Source: Rachycentron canadum (taxonomy: Eukaryota; Chordata; Actinopteri; Carangiformes; Rachycentridae). From it: DNA of 64,000 nucleotides. A model generated the notes under the pieces. It searched no databases and had not been told where the DNA came from. It was given only the letters and a program-made list of their open reading frames with translations. The position numbers were made by a program, and so were the translations under genes. Below are positions 36,800-50,300 of this stretch, in pieces; within the stretch, counting starts at the first letter, position 1, and each line of letters opens with the position of its first letter. Location of the stretch: positions 14,346,549 through 14,410,548 of the forward strand of contig CM076669.1 in NCBI GenBank assembly GCA_038496675.1, given 5' to 3'.

Positions 36800-37748
36800 A
36801 GCTCTCTCACCTCTGTCTGAACCAGGAAATTCCTCTGAGTCCGGACATGTTTTAGGAAACCAAGCACATTGACCGTTCCCTGATCCTGAATCTGCTGCAG
36901 CATGCTGTCGATCACTATGTAGGTTCCTGTCCTTCCTACACCAGCACTGTGACACACAGACACAGACACACACAGACACACAGACACACACACACACGTC
37001 AGACACACACATGAGTGTATCCAGCACAAGATACATCTAAAATCGCTTCTCTTTACCTGCAGTGCACCAAAACAGGTCCCATCTCCTGCGTCCGGGCCCG
37101 TGAGGACGCTCTGATGAAAGACAGGACAGGCAGGGTGTATTCTGGGACACCCATGTCTGGCCACTGGGTGTAGTGGTAATGGAGGACTGTGTGTTCCACT
37201 CTCCTGTGTGACACCTGGAGGAGCAGAGACAGTTCAGTTGCACCTGAACCTCAGTCGCTGCAGCACCTGTTGTTAGACGATGATGATGTGGGTTTGTGTG
37301 ATGCACCTTATTTGTAGTGTCTCTGACAGTGAAGGTCCGCAGTGTGTAGTAAGCCAGGGTCTTGCTGCTTTTCAGGGTCACCTGGTAGGGGCCGTACTCC
37401 TCCTGGTTCTCCTCCGGCCAGTACTGGTCACACTTTGTCTGTGGAGCGAAGAGGAGGTGAAACGAGCAGAGGTGTGAGGAAGGAAAAGTTCAGTATTTCA
37501 GCATTTACAAAAGTTAACACCAGCAGGCTGCGATCAAATAATCCTTAGGTCTTGAAAACAGCTTCCTCAGTGCTGCTGGATGATTATAAGATATTGATTT
37601 TCAGAGTGATACTGGGCAGTGAGTCAAACCAGCAGAGGAGTTTCAACTTCTTCAACAAATACACACAATGTATTGTAACTGATTTAAGGCGCAGGCCTGA
37701 AATTTTCTTTGGTGTTTCGCTCCTCTTGCACTCACATGTACGCTCCCT

Positions 37749-37800
<52 letters not shown>

Positions 37801-37807
37801 NNNNNNN

Positions 37808-37859
<52 letters not shown>

Positions 37860-40800
37860 ACCTACATGAGGAGGTGTGTGTTTTTTTGTATCAGGTGAGG
37901 AGGGAACTGGAGGGAGCTGGAGAAGTGAAGCACCAAAACAAGTTTATACGTGTTTAGGAATGGAGACTGAAAGTGGACGAATGGGTTCAGAAAAGAAACA
38001 GCATCATATATTGTGTCTAAAAATATTATTTAAAGGCCATACTTGCATACTATGGACCATGCCTGCAGGCAGACCTCTGTGATTAGGTTCAGTCCAAACA
38101 ATGGCTTGAATCATGGGAGCTGCCTGCTCTTTAGATAGCATTCATTTAAAGGTGCTATATGCAGGTTTTCTCTGGCGGAACAGGTGTTTGTGATAATGTT
38201 TGCTAACCACAAGCTTCAGCCATCAGTTGCATTTACAACATGAGGTTAGACTACACGCTCTGAGCTGCTGATTCTTCATGTTCTGCTGCTGAGCAGGGGG
38301 CAGACTGGACGCTACATTGACCAATAACACGAAGTAGTATTATGAGAGGTTAGGCTAGCTGGTTAGCATGCTAAGAAAAGACATGATAGAAATAGAAACA
38401 AAAACAAGAGATTTGCTGGGGAGAGGACAAAGTGATGATGAACTAGTAACATTTCCTCTAAACTGGAAGTGACAGGAAAAACCTACATATAGCACCTTTA
38501 AAGGTAAATGTGAGCTTCTTGCTGTAGGTGAAGTTAGAATATAGATTATGTAAAATATGATAAGATTAAACCAGGTCATCACAAAAAGACTGTAGGATAC
38601 AGTGGAGTATTCCTGATCTCTGTGGTGAAGCTGGTAGCAGAGTGACCTCCTACCCGTCCTTTCTCCTTGAGGTTGGTGATCATGACAATAATGCTGACAT
38701 TCTGCTGCCAGATCATCCTCCAGAAATCCTCCCTGCCCGCTCTCAGAGGCCCCTGAGCTGCGATGTACGCCCTCGTTCGCTCGTAACCCTGCGTCGGAAA
38801 CCACTATTTAGTCCAGAAAACACCGAGTGTACAGAAAAGTGTGTGTACAAACTGTTTCACAACCATGCACCCACATCAACAAAGTTAGCGTTGATGTAGT
38901 CCCCACATTTCCCATCTCTGTCCAAGCTGTTGGAGAGCTTCACTCTGCTGTGGTCGTCTGGGAGAGAGAAATAAAAGTCAGCTTCACTCCTGTCTCGTTC
39001 AGTTACATGTGAAGGTGAAACAGTGACGTACAGGCCAGGATGTTGATGTATCTGTTCTTGCTCTTGTTGTCAGGATGGTTGGAGCTGTCGGCAGTGATGC
39101 CCATGTCCACTGTACAAGCTTGCACCTCCTGAAAGACAACACAACAGTACAACACAAACAGGGATTGTGTTAACTACACAGAGGACACTAAACATGCACC
39201 TTGGCTCCGAGGTGCTCCTTGTTGGTTGAGCATCAAATGTGGTCATATTTCTTCTGGACAGGTCTTTTTAAAATCTTTTACTGGTTTATAGCTGTTTGTA
39301 ACTTTACATTATGCTGGTGAAGCACTTAAGTAGGGGATCTGTGTATGGAATAAAAAACAGACACACACACCAAGAGGCTAATGCTACATCTACCTCTATG
39401 AATAATGACCTCTGTAAATCAGTTTTATTTCATTACTAAAAAGTTATGGATTCATTTAATATGTAAACTGCTACTTTGAGGGCTCCATGACTGACAAATA
39501 CTTGAGCTCAGACTTTCTGAATAAGCTTCCAATATAGACAGAAAACCTAAAGAAGCAGAAAGCAGCTCTAGCTCCATTAAAACATTTACATTTACATTTA
39601 ATACCACAACTGAAAAACAGATGATGCAGTCTACAACAGGACAACAAAGGGTCAACATGGGGTCAGATATGGGAGATTTCATTTAAAAAAATGTTTTTCA
39701 GAGTAAAAAAAAAAAAGAAGAAAACAGCACCTCTGCAGGTGAAGAGGGGTGATACTGTAGGTGTCTTACCTCATAGGATTCTTTGACAATCTAATGGAGG
39801 GTGGTGAGGATGCGGTAAGCACGACGATGGTGGTGGAGGTGGTGAAAGGAGAGTGGGAAAGGGGGCAAGATGACAGACAGACAGACAGACAGACAGACAA
39901 GGAGTCAGTGCAGGTACAGGAATATGGGGTTCAGATACACACAGAGAGGCTGTGCTAAGTTGGAAAATGCACTCATTTTCCCACCTGATCTGTGACTTAT
40001 TATTATATTATTAAGTATCGAAGCATCATTTTGATCTGCATCACTTGATGCTTCACTACTGTCTTTTTCCTAAATGTAAATTCAGACGGGACAAAATAGG
40101 GGGAAACACACAAATACATTGGCAGTTACACTGGAGAGGAATATTCATTAATCCTGTCTGTGTGTGTTACTCAAAGGTTCATGCCAGGAAACTGAGGTGA
40201 CTAATGCCATGCAGATGTAACTAGCCCACCAGCAGGTAACATTCAGATATCAACTCTCCACATGAGACACTGTTATCAGATCACTGTTATATTGTGAAAT
40301 TATAATATAATATATGCATATATATATTATTATTATTATTATTATTTATTTTCTATAAATATGTATATAGTTTTTTTTAAAAATATAGCATATTATACTC
40401 AAACCAGTTCAAAGATTTATTTGTCACATGCCGAGGTACAATGTACAACATTGTATTGTATTGTATTATATTACATTACATTGCATTATTATATTATATA
40501 TTATTATAGCTCAGCCCACACCTAATCCCTAACATCCTCTTTAACATGTAATACAAGCAGAGATGGCAATTTCAGCCTGAAAGTTTATGGCAGGCAATTT
40601 TTATGGATCTGTACAGACCTGCTGATGCTTTGTTCGTGTCTTTGTATTTATGGTGAGAACCATACACTTTTCGTACCAAATACGCTGTTGTATAATGTGT
40701 TGTACATGGAAGTTACACACCGACACTGGGCTAAATGATATTCCTGCAGAGCATGATGTTAATAGAGATATGGAGGAGCATTAAGGGGCCATGACAGATG

Positions 40801-41298
40801 AGGTACTGTCCACTACGTGGTCCTTCATCCTGGTTAGACCTTTGTCACCCAACAGAGCAGCCATCAGCTGTCTTTCACTGGAGGATTACTCCTGGTTGTT
40901 CCTGTTTCTGCCCACAGACATTTTGCTGAACTCAAACACTTCACATCGATCATCATAAACACCCCTCGTACCTCAAACTCTTTGAAGAAGGTGTTGGTGG
41001 TGTGGAGCTCCATGACGTGCTTCACAAACTGCTTCACTGTCAGCGGCTCGTGACCGTCTGCGACACAAGAGTGAACATTAGCACTCTGGTTGATATTGCA
41101 ATGATAATTTAATTTAGTGTGAGTCTGTTACCTGTGGCCAGCAGCAGAGGTGTAGATGGAGCAGATATGACTTTAGGTGATGCGGTGTCATCTGGGTAGA
41201 AATTAGCCGCCTGGAAACAGTTTCTGTGACACAAACAAATCAGAATCTAAATTAAATAAAAATTTTACAAAGGTAAAAGTAATGAAAGCAGATATTGA

Positions 41299-41346
<48 letters not shown>

Positions 41347-44300
41347 CTCCAGTAGATGAGGATGCCCACCAGCACCAACAGACACAGGATGGTGAGAGTG
41401 GAGACGACAGCCAGAGGAACAACAGTCCTCTTCTCTCTCTCCAAGCCTCCGACCATCCCGACGCGAGACTCATGGCTGCTGTTGCTGCCCTCTGAGCGAG
41501 AGGGGTGGGGTGTGATGGGTGAGAGTAAGACAGAAAAGGGGGAGAGAAATTATCACCTCATTAAGTTGACGTGGCACTTGTTGGCAAACATTTAATGACA
41601 CATCTTGCAGAAATGGAGCAACATTAGACTAGGAACACACTGACTGTGTGTGTGTGGTGGCTGCATCGCTGCATCAGCTCTATCTCCCTGTATAGAGCAG
41701 GCAACTTGAATGTTGAATTTCTGTTTATTCAAAAAATAACTTTAATGAATTAATTATTATCTGTCTCTAAAATACCACTGTCTCCACATGCAGATGCTAA
41801 AATGGTTATATATATAACCAATATAACCAATACATAGAATAATATATTATCTATATTATAAATATATTATTATAAATCTATTATTTTATGTCTGAGTCAT
41901 GTTCATATTATGTCTACACATTGAAACTAGTGTGAAAATTGTATATAATGCTGCGTGTAACTTTCGACACATCCTTGTCTGTCTGTTTGCCGCCACGTGT
42001 GGAAAAACAGGGGAGAAGCTCAATCTCTAGATCATTGCGACCTCATGCTCCAACGGGGTGCGAGACACTGCGTCATCTCTACCCACTGACATGGACACTG
42101 AAACGAAAATCAAAATGCTCTTGCAGCCGCCCATGCACGCACCACAACAGTTGTAAAAGTAAATCAAATATTATATTTTAATGTTTTAGCTCTGCTTGGT
42201 CTTTACCTCCTCCTCTCTTTCTCTGTGTGTAACCTGCTAGTCGCTAACTCAGTCTGTCTGCTGTTTGATACTATGCAGCAGTAACGTTATGAGTGGTAAA
42301 ACTAAAATAATGAGGTGCTCATTTTTTGTGTGTGTGACTCCTTTCATTCAGTCATTTCATCCTCTGTTAGTGTAAAATACTGATCAATGTAGCTTCAAGT
42401 GCCTTATTTCCCACCAGTAATAAACATACACAGTTTGTAGGTTTGTGTGTTATGTGAGAAGGAAAAGCTGAGCTGCCATGTCACGTTTAATGATGGTGAG
42501 AAAAGCCCGCACGTTTACCTTCCATTGGCTCGTCCATGGCCTTGCTGGTGTCTGTCAGTATGAGCAGAGGGAGCAGACGTCCCAACACAGCACTTCTTTC
42601 AGCATCAAACAACAACCCGTCTACACCCGACAACTGCAAACTGTCTCCAGTTACACCTGCATCGCCCTCCTCTTTACTTCCTCCTTCTATGTCTTTGTCC
42701 CTCTTCATACCCACATTTCTTTTCCCATCTTCATTTCCCACCCAGTTGCCCTCGAGAGTGGTGTTACCCCCAACATCTGGACTGTCAAGACCTGTGTATT
42801 GATCCTTCTTGTCATGTCCATCACCTCCACCGCTGCTGTTTTCTTCAGTGCTGTCAAATAGAGGGAAATCTGCTTCAGGCAGCTGAAGACCATCTCTTCT
42901 GCCAAATACAACCTCCCTTTTGCCGTCTTTCATTGTGCCATCACCTTCCTTTTCAGCTACAGCTTTGACATCCTCTTCTTCATCGCTGATTTGCTTTCCG
43001 TCTCCTTCTCCATCTTCCCCTCCCTCTCCAGAACCGCTGATGTCCTCAGTCTCCATATATGTTGTCTTTCCTACCACAGTTTCTCTCTCTTCCTCTTTCA
43101 GCCTGTCACAGCCTGCTGCGATATTAAACTGTCCAACACTCTCCTCCTCCCTCACTCCATCATTCCCAGTCTTATTTATTCCTTCTCCTCCTTCCTCCTG
43201 ACTTTGCTTGTTTTCATTATCTGCCTCTGTTTCACCTTCTTTACTTCTTGTTCCATTGGTATCTGTTTTAGTGGCCATCTTAGTTGGAGTTGATCTGCTG
43301 TCTTCCTGAGTTAAGCTTGGGAGAGTAGAAAGGTCAGTCCTGATAAAAGCGACTTCATCAAAGACCAGATCAATGTCGAGGCCAGACCCTGATCCACTGC
43401 CCTCTGCCAGTCTGTCTGATGAAACCAGATCTTTAGAGTCAAAGAAAGATGTGACAGACATGGAATTGTGGTCGTCTTTATGTCCAGTCATCCTCGCTTC
43501 CTCTTCTTTCCTTCCTCCATTGTCAGGGCGCGGGTAGATGTTCATATCGTCTTGAACATCACCCAGAGAAGCGGAAGTATTTGGCGTATCTCCTTCATCA
43601 GAGTTTGTTTTTGAGAAGTTGATGGCCCTCACATCATAATCAGGCAGCACAGAAAGAGAGTACGCGCCACTTAAGTGATCATGAGAAGCGGGGGAAATCT
43701 CCAGGCGTTCTAAATCCATTTGTGGATGGACAATAATCTGCTCCTCAGAGGACATGGTATCATGATGAAAGTTAACAACACCGCCCCTGCTCTCTTCAGG
43801 AAGGGCCGGAGAAGGACCATAACTGCTGGTGTGTTCACTGAAGGGGTTGAGTGAGGGAGGCAGTGAGCTGAGTAAATCTCCTTTGGCAGAGAATCCTGCA
43901 GGGTGGACGATCCCTCCACCAGAAGTGTCAGGAGAGTGTGTTAGGCCAGAGGAAAGGTCAGTGGTTGAGCCCTCAGACCTGGACGTGGGTGTGTTTGCTG
44001 TAATAAAAGTCAAAGTCTGAAAAAAATAATCTTTTCCAGGACACCAAAGCATTGAAAGGGATCCTTTGAAAATGTGTTTTTCAGGCCAGGAAAGAAGAAA
44101 GAGCTGAATTCTCAGATATGGACAGTTTGACTGAAGAAGAGTCTTCACTCAGCAAAGGTGTCGTTTTTGCTCAGCTTTACACCCACACTGTACACAGTGT
44201 GTAAGAAGAGAGCCAAGAATTGGAAGTTATTGTGAATCATGCATCATTTAAGAAGGACAGATGGAAAAAAGGACCACCAGGTGGCGCCCATGAGCCACAG

Positions 44301-47300
44301 AACAGAACACAGACCCAGAATAAAGACAGATGAGTCCCAGAAGTAGAGGCTAATCACCAAGCTTGAGAGTGAGCTTCAAGTGGTTTAAACAAAACCCAGA
44401 ACAATATGACCTCATGCGGAGTCGTAAAGTGGTGACAGATTTGAGAACGAGTCAAGTTTATTTCATTTCTGAGTCAGTTCAGAGAGCGAGGAAGCCACTG
44501 ATTATCACTCCAATCATCGCTGGCTTTATTATTTTTGACCATCGTCATTACCACCATCAGCCACCACCACTGCCATTATGAACATCATGCCACTACACAA
44601 ACTGCCACTGTGATCACAGAGGACAGCAGTGATTAGCCAAACAGCAAAGGGTTATTAGAGGAGAAAGGTAATCATCCACCACAATTAAGTCCAGCTCCCT
44701 ACCCACCACCAAGGTCCTGTATTTGAACCATTCTGCAGTTGTGTCATTCACTCTTTTCACAAGAAGTTAAAGTTTAATCTTTTTTTTTTTTTTTTTATTA
44801 TTATAAGGCATATATTTGTGTGTTGTCATACCGGTGAACATGGGCTGCGTCGTGTGCATCAGCACCCTGAGAAGAGAGGTGGTGGTGAGTGATCTGTAGA
44901 CCGAGTCGGCGAGGGTGTTGCTGGCAGTCGCCGCTCGTGCTGTGATCCAGAGGGAGGAGGAAACCGAAGTCACCGTCTCTGGGAGGGGTTTGTTCACAGG
45001 GGCGTCACTGTCTTCAGAGGACAGCGGGGAGACTTTGTCCCCATTATCACCTGTGGACAAAGTGAACACAGTGACTGAATGTTGCAGAACAGGATGCCAC
45101 ACGTGTTGGACCACAACATGACACTGCATGACGTGATAAGTTAGGCAGTGTCTCCACGTCATATGACATAACATGACATGAAAGGTAGATGTCACTACAT
45201 GACGTGTGTGACGTGATCTGATATGTCATATGATCTAATGGGCCATGATGTAATGTGGGAAGTCATGTGAAGTGATGTTATGACATATCACAGCACATGA
45301 TTCATATGAATGGATTAAATTTTGTTACTGAGTAATGTGTACAACTACATCCAGCCTGTGTGAGATCACTACATGCCACAAATTCAAACCATATTCTTAA
45401 ATAACAGCAAAAGAAAAAGAGAGAAAATAGTTTTCACATCTTCAAACCTTCAGAATTACAAATAAATTCATGTGTTGCTGCAAAACCGTGAGCGGGAGAA
45501 ATCTGAATGAATACTAATGTAACATTGTGTATTCTCCAGGCTTTGGAGACAATTTGCAAACTTAAACCATTCACAGCCATTTTTTAAAATGATTATAACT
45601 AGACCAAACTTATCTGAGCTCATATAAAGTAACAGCAGCAGCTTGTGATATTGATTTGAATACATTTAGAAAAATGATCTTAATGGTTTATTAGCAGGTT
45701 ACTTGAATGAGGAAGCTCAATAGTTTTTACTGTGTTTAAGATTTTTAGAGCGTTACATGGCTCAGTTATCTGCATTTACAGTGGTTTGGATATATTTATG
45801 TTTATTTATGTGTTATTTATGGGATATTCTCCACCTGAGACAACAATTGACCTCAAGCCACATGATCATTGAGGCCCAGCCCATCTTTGAAGAGGCCCCA
45901 TAGGCAGAAATGTATGTGCTCACACATGACTGGGCTGTTTTATGTTTTTTCTATCCTGTATAAATGTTACTTGTGATATGTTTAGTGATGATTCTGACAG
46001 CTTTAAAAAAAAAATCACTGATTGTTTAAAAAAAGATGGTTTCAATTTAAAATAGACTATAAATCCAAACATTACTCCTCCTCTTTGTATTCCTGGATTC
46101 TATTCCAGTCAATCCAAGATGTTTTCAGTAAACATGGCTGCCACAAAAAAGAAAAGCTCTCCCTGTCAAATCTGACCTGGCATCACAGCAGTAGCAGACT
46201 CTGATGCAGCAGAGGAGGTGGTGCTTTCCAGTGGAAAGTTGTTGACTGTGTCCTCATAGAAGACATCTGTGACCTGGATTTCCTCCACAGGAGGCGTGTA
46301 GAGGTCCGACTGGGGAGAGGGGAGGCCACTCTCACCAGCTTGGTCTGGTAGACTGTGATCACTGGACTGTGAGTGAAGGAGACAGAGGACAAACACAAAC
46401 AGAGGTCGAATATACAAGAACATGAGATAGATCTTTGGACAGGGCTGAAATCAGAACAGGAGTCTGGTATTTACTTTTTTTTTTAATCAGATTTAGGTTT
46501 TAAATGAGTCCAGTGAAGTACCTGTGGCAGCACTGACAGTGACGCCTCCTCTGTGATCTGCCGGTGGATCGTCGGCAGGGTCGTAGTCCGAGCAACTGGA
46601 AACAGGAAGCCTGGCTGTTCAGTTTCCTTGGTTACCCAGATTGCGCTATTCCCGTCAAAACCTGCATTAGTAAAGGTCCGGTGTGTTGGGATCCTCCTGT
46701 CCTCATTGATCCAGTTCTGATCCATACCGTCCAGTTTGGACCTGTTTTGGTCCAGTTTCTTTTTCATGCTCTGGTTGAGTTGAGTTTTCTGCAGAACTGC
46801 AGACTCAGACGGGATCTTTGGAGTTGAGCGGGTGCTGTACTGGACCAGGACATTCTGGTTTGCTTGGGTTTGGTCGGTCGGTGGGTTCTGGTGATGTGTA
46901 GGCTGGTTCTGGTAAACTCTGGTCTGCTCGGCTGGGATCTCCTCCACAGGGCTGTGGTCCTCTGGAGACAGGTCCACCTGATTTTGGTCCTCAGGCTTCC
47001 CCCATCTGGCTTTAGACGACACCTGGCAGGAGGGAAAGAATGCTGCAGTGTGGAGCTATGGCAGAAGATCTTCACTTACAGGGTGTGGATGATTATCAGG
47101 GACAGACATTGCAAAGAAGGTGCAGTCATCTTGTTAAATTCTTCAATATTCAAATAATCTGGTGAGATATAAAGTCATCTTCATTGTATCTCCTCATTTA
47201 AACATGCTGAACAGCCCCTCGTAACCTTTGGCACCACTCTGCAAACTCTCAGCCATGAGCCTCTTCTAACATAATTACTGTCATTTGCATAATAATTAGT

Positions 47301-50300
47301 CTGACTGATATGATTGAATACAAGCTTTAGCGCCACAATAACTCAGACACACAAACTGTCCTACCTCCCTGTTACCATCCCAATCCTTTGGCACAACGTC
47401 AGGATCCGAATCACTTTCTACAGAAGAAATAAAGACTTAGTTACAACAAGTTCAAATACACACCAGTATGCGTGTATGCGTGTGTGTGTGTGTGTGCGTG
47501 TACCAGGGTCTTCTAGAGGCATGTCCACTATAATCTGGTCGCTCCATCGTCCCCTGAGTCCATTGGTGCAAACAGCCACCACCTGAACCACGTAGCTGCT
47601 GTTGGCGAGCAGATTGGGAATGATGGCGCCCTGTGAGGTCACAGGCAAGTTTACATTACAGACTCTAAACTATTATTATTTAGCATATAAAGAGAATATT
47701 GTATTGTGGTTTTTGTCAGTTTTCATTCATGCTGTGAACACTTGGAGTGGGGTCTTTTATCTGTTTCTCTGCTTGACTGGTTTTCATTCTCTCACTCACT
47801 GCAGGTGTTAAGATGAGTGTCATGTCAGTCGCCCCATCACAGGCTGTGGTCTCTTGGTTATTTGTAATTATATCAATGTGTTTATTTTCCTCCAAAATCC
47901 AATTATAAGGATGTTTTTATCTTTTTTCTTTCAAAACAGCAGATCAAGTCCACAGTCTTCAGGTCTGCATGTTGCCTCACTGGGAATCACAGATTTAAAT
48001 ATACTTCTTTTATTTTTGTCAGTGTTTTTACGCAGAGAGAGGGGGATGACATGCAGCAAAGGGAAATGGGTCGAACCCGGCTTTCAATCCCAAATGATAA
48101 GATAAATAATTGATAAATATAAACTATATATATATATATATATATATAAAAAGAACAAATAAAACTAGAATAAAACATCTGAAATAAAAACTAAAAACCA
48201 AACAGATTATGCTGATAAAAGGTTTACAACAGCCCTTCATGTTGAGTTTGGCCTGAATATTGATACATGCAGAGGCTTGTACACATACACACACTCAGAC
48301 TCACAAAGATACACATGTAAATACAAATACACAAATATTGCTGGTCACATTAGGGGATGCTTGGTCACCCATAATGAGGCCAGTATTGATTGTCACTATC
48401 AATCGATTGATCACTTTGATCAATCCAGATCCCAACCACACTTGCAGCATCCTGATCAAACCACGTGTCTGTGTTCGTACCACATCCTGGTCCCCGTCGG
48501 TCCGGTACTCCTGCTTGATCTGGTCCCGGCCCTGCAGCCTCTGGTAGGTGACGGTGTACCAGTCGATGGTGGTATCATAAACCACGCGGGGACGCTCCCA
48601 CGTCACCACGATGGTGGTGTCGTTCTGGGCGTCAGCCTGGACGTTCTCTGGCTCTGAGCTGCAGGCTAGAGTCGAGAGAGAGAGAGAGACAGAGAGAGAG
48701 AGAGAGACCAATGAAGAAGTTTAATTATTAGTGTGGATCAGATGCAAGAAAATGAAAGAGATGAAAAAAACATGACAGGACCAGCCACATTTAAATCTAA
48801 TCAACTCAGACATCTCTGAGCTCAGAGCTGCTGAAGGTAACGTGATGTTAATCGCCTGCACTGAAAATGGAGGAAAATAGGAATACATTTAAAAAGGCCA
48901 ACTCAGGAGGTGAGTGTGGCAATGAGTGGGAGGTGTGTGTATGTGTGTGGTTGCGTGTGTGTGTGTGTGTATGGCATCATGAATTTGTTACAGGCAAAAA
49001 GACCCTTCTCTGAATTTCTGAATACTTTATTTCAATTTCAAAAAGAGCAGCAAAATAAATTGCCTGCACTGAGAGAAGCAGGGGCACTGAACTACAAAGT
49101 CGAGCTCCCTGGCAACCCAAAAGACCCACTTTACTAAAGGGGCGACTTTATGAAGATGGAGAGCATCGCGGATTATATCGTTTGATGATCATGATGCAGG
49201 GAAAGTAGAAGAAGAGCAATATTTTGAGTCATGGAAAAAAAAAAAGATTAATAATATAATTTGTATTGATCTCTGAGGGGGTGGGCTGTCCAGTATATAG
49301 TTTAAATTAAACAGGTGAAGAGATTTCTGGGTCGACCACTTCAAAGCAAGTCATCAAATGAGCCCGCCGCCATGTCCAAACAGGCTCAGCTCCGAGAGCA
49401 AGGAGACTGAGACAAAACAAAAGTGAAAACTGAAAAGACACATTAAAGCAGCAACAGGATCAGAAGAGGAAATCAGTCATTTTGCACAAGATTTAGATGA
49501 TAGCTGACTCCAGGTCCGCAGCTTTGGTCACGATTTCCTTTATTTTATTTGAAAATTACGGTTTTTATTTGTGGTATTAGTTTGAAGGAACTGCAACTAT
49601 TAATTACCCAATTACTGAATTGATTCATGGTTTCAAGATGTTGTGTGTTGTTTGAGCAACAAAGGCTCAGCTTAGAAGTGCAGCAAAATTTCTGAGTTTA
49701 ACCAGAGAATGTTTGGATTTTTGGATCTATTTCTGCTCAAAAAATGACTGAAATGATTCATTATGAAACACTTGAAAACAATTAACTCGGCAAAAGCTTC
49801 ATTCTTCAGCCAAATGTCATGTAAAACTTTATTGATGTGAAGTGATATTTGAGTCTTTACTGTAACATGGTGACATTACAGAAACTTTCTCTGGTGTTAA
49901 AATCTGTCTGTTTGTATCATTAACACTGTGGATGAGGAGGAGATGAGGGCTTAGGACGAGGAACGAAGGTTATGAGTGATGTCATAATGGTTACTGTTCA
50001 CCAGAAGTCTGGACAAGACAAAAACGACAACTGAAGAGACTTGCCCTTTTCACTGCGCTATATTATTATTTTATTGTTAAAGAAGCATTTAAATGTTGCA
50101 GCTGCTGGAGACAGAGCTATTTTGAACTATTTCATATATGTTGTGTGGTTTAATATGTGATAATGTGCTGTGGCTCAGGATGTAGAACAGGTTGTTGACT
50201 AATCAGGAGGTCTGTTCAATTCCAGACTCCTCCAGTCTGCGTTTTGAAGTGTCCTTGGAAAAATATGGAGCGCCAAAATGCCCTGATGTTTCATCAGTGA

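Noticed and set aside
42900..43300. Plus-strand open frames rich in Ser, Phe and Leu
   Set aside because: They are antisense shadows of the acidic ptprz1 spacer exon; GA-rich codons on one strand give Ser/Leu/Phe on the other.
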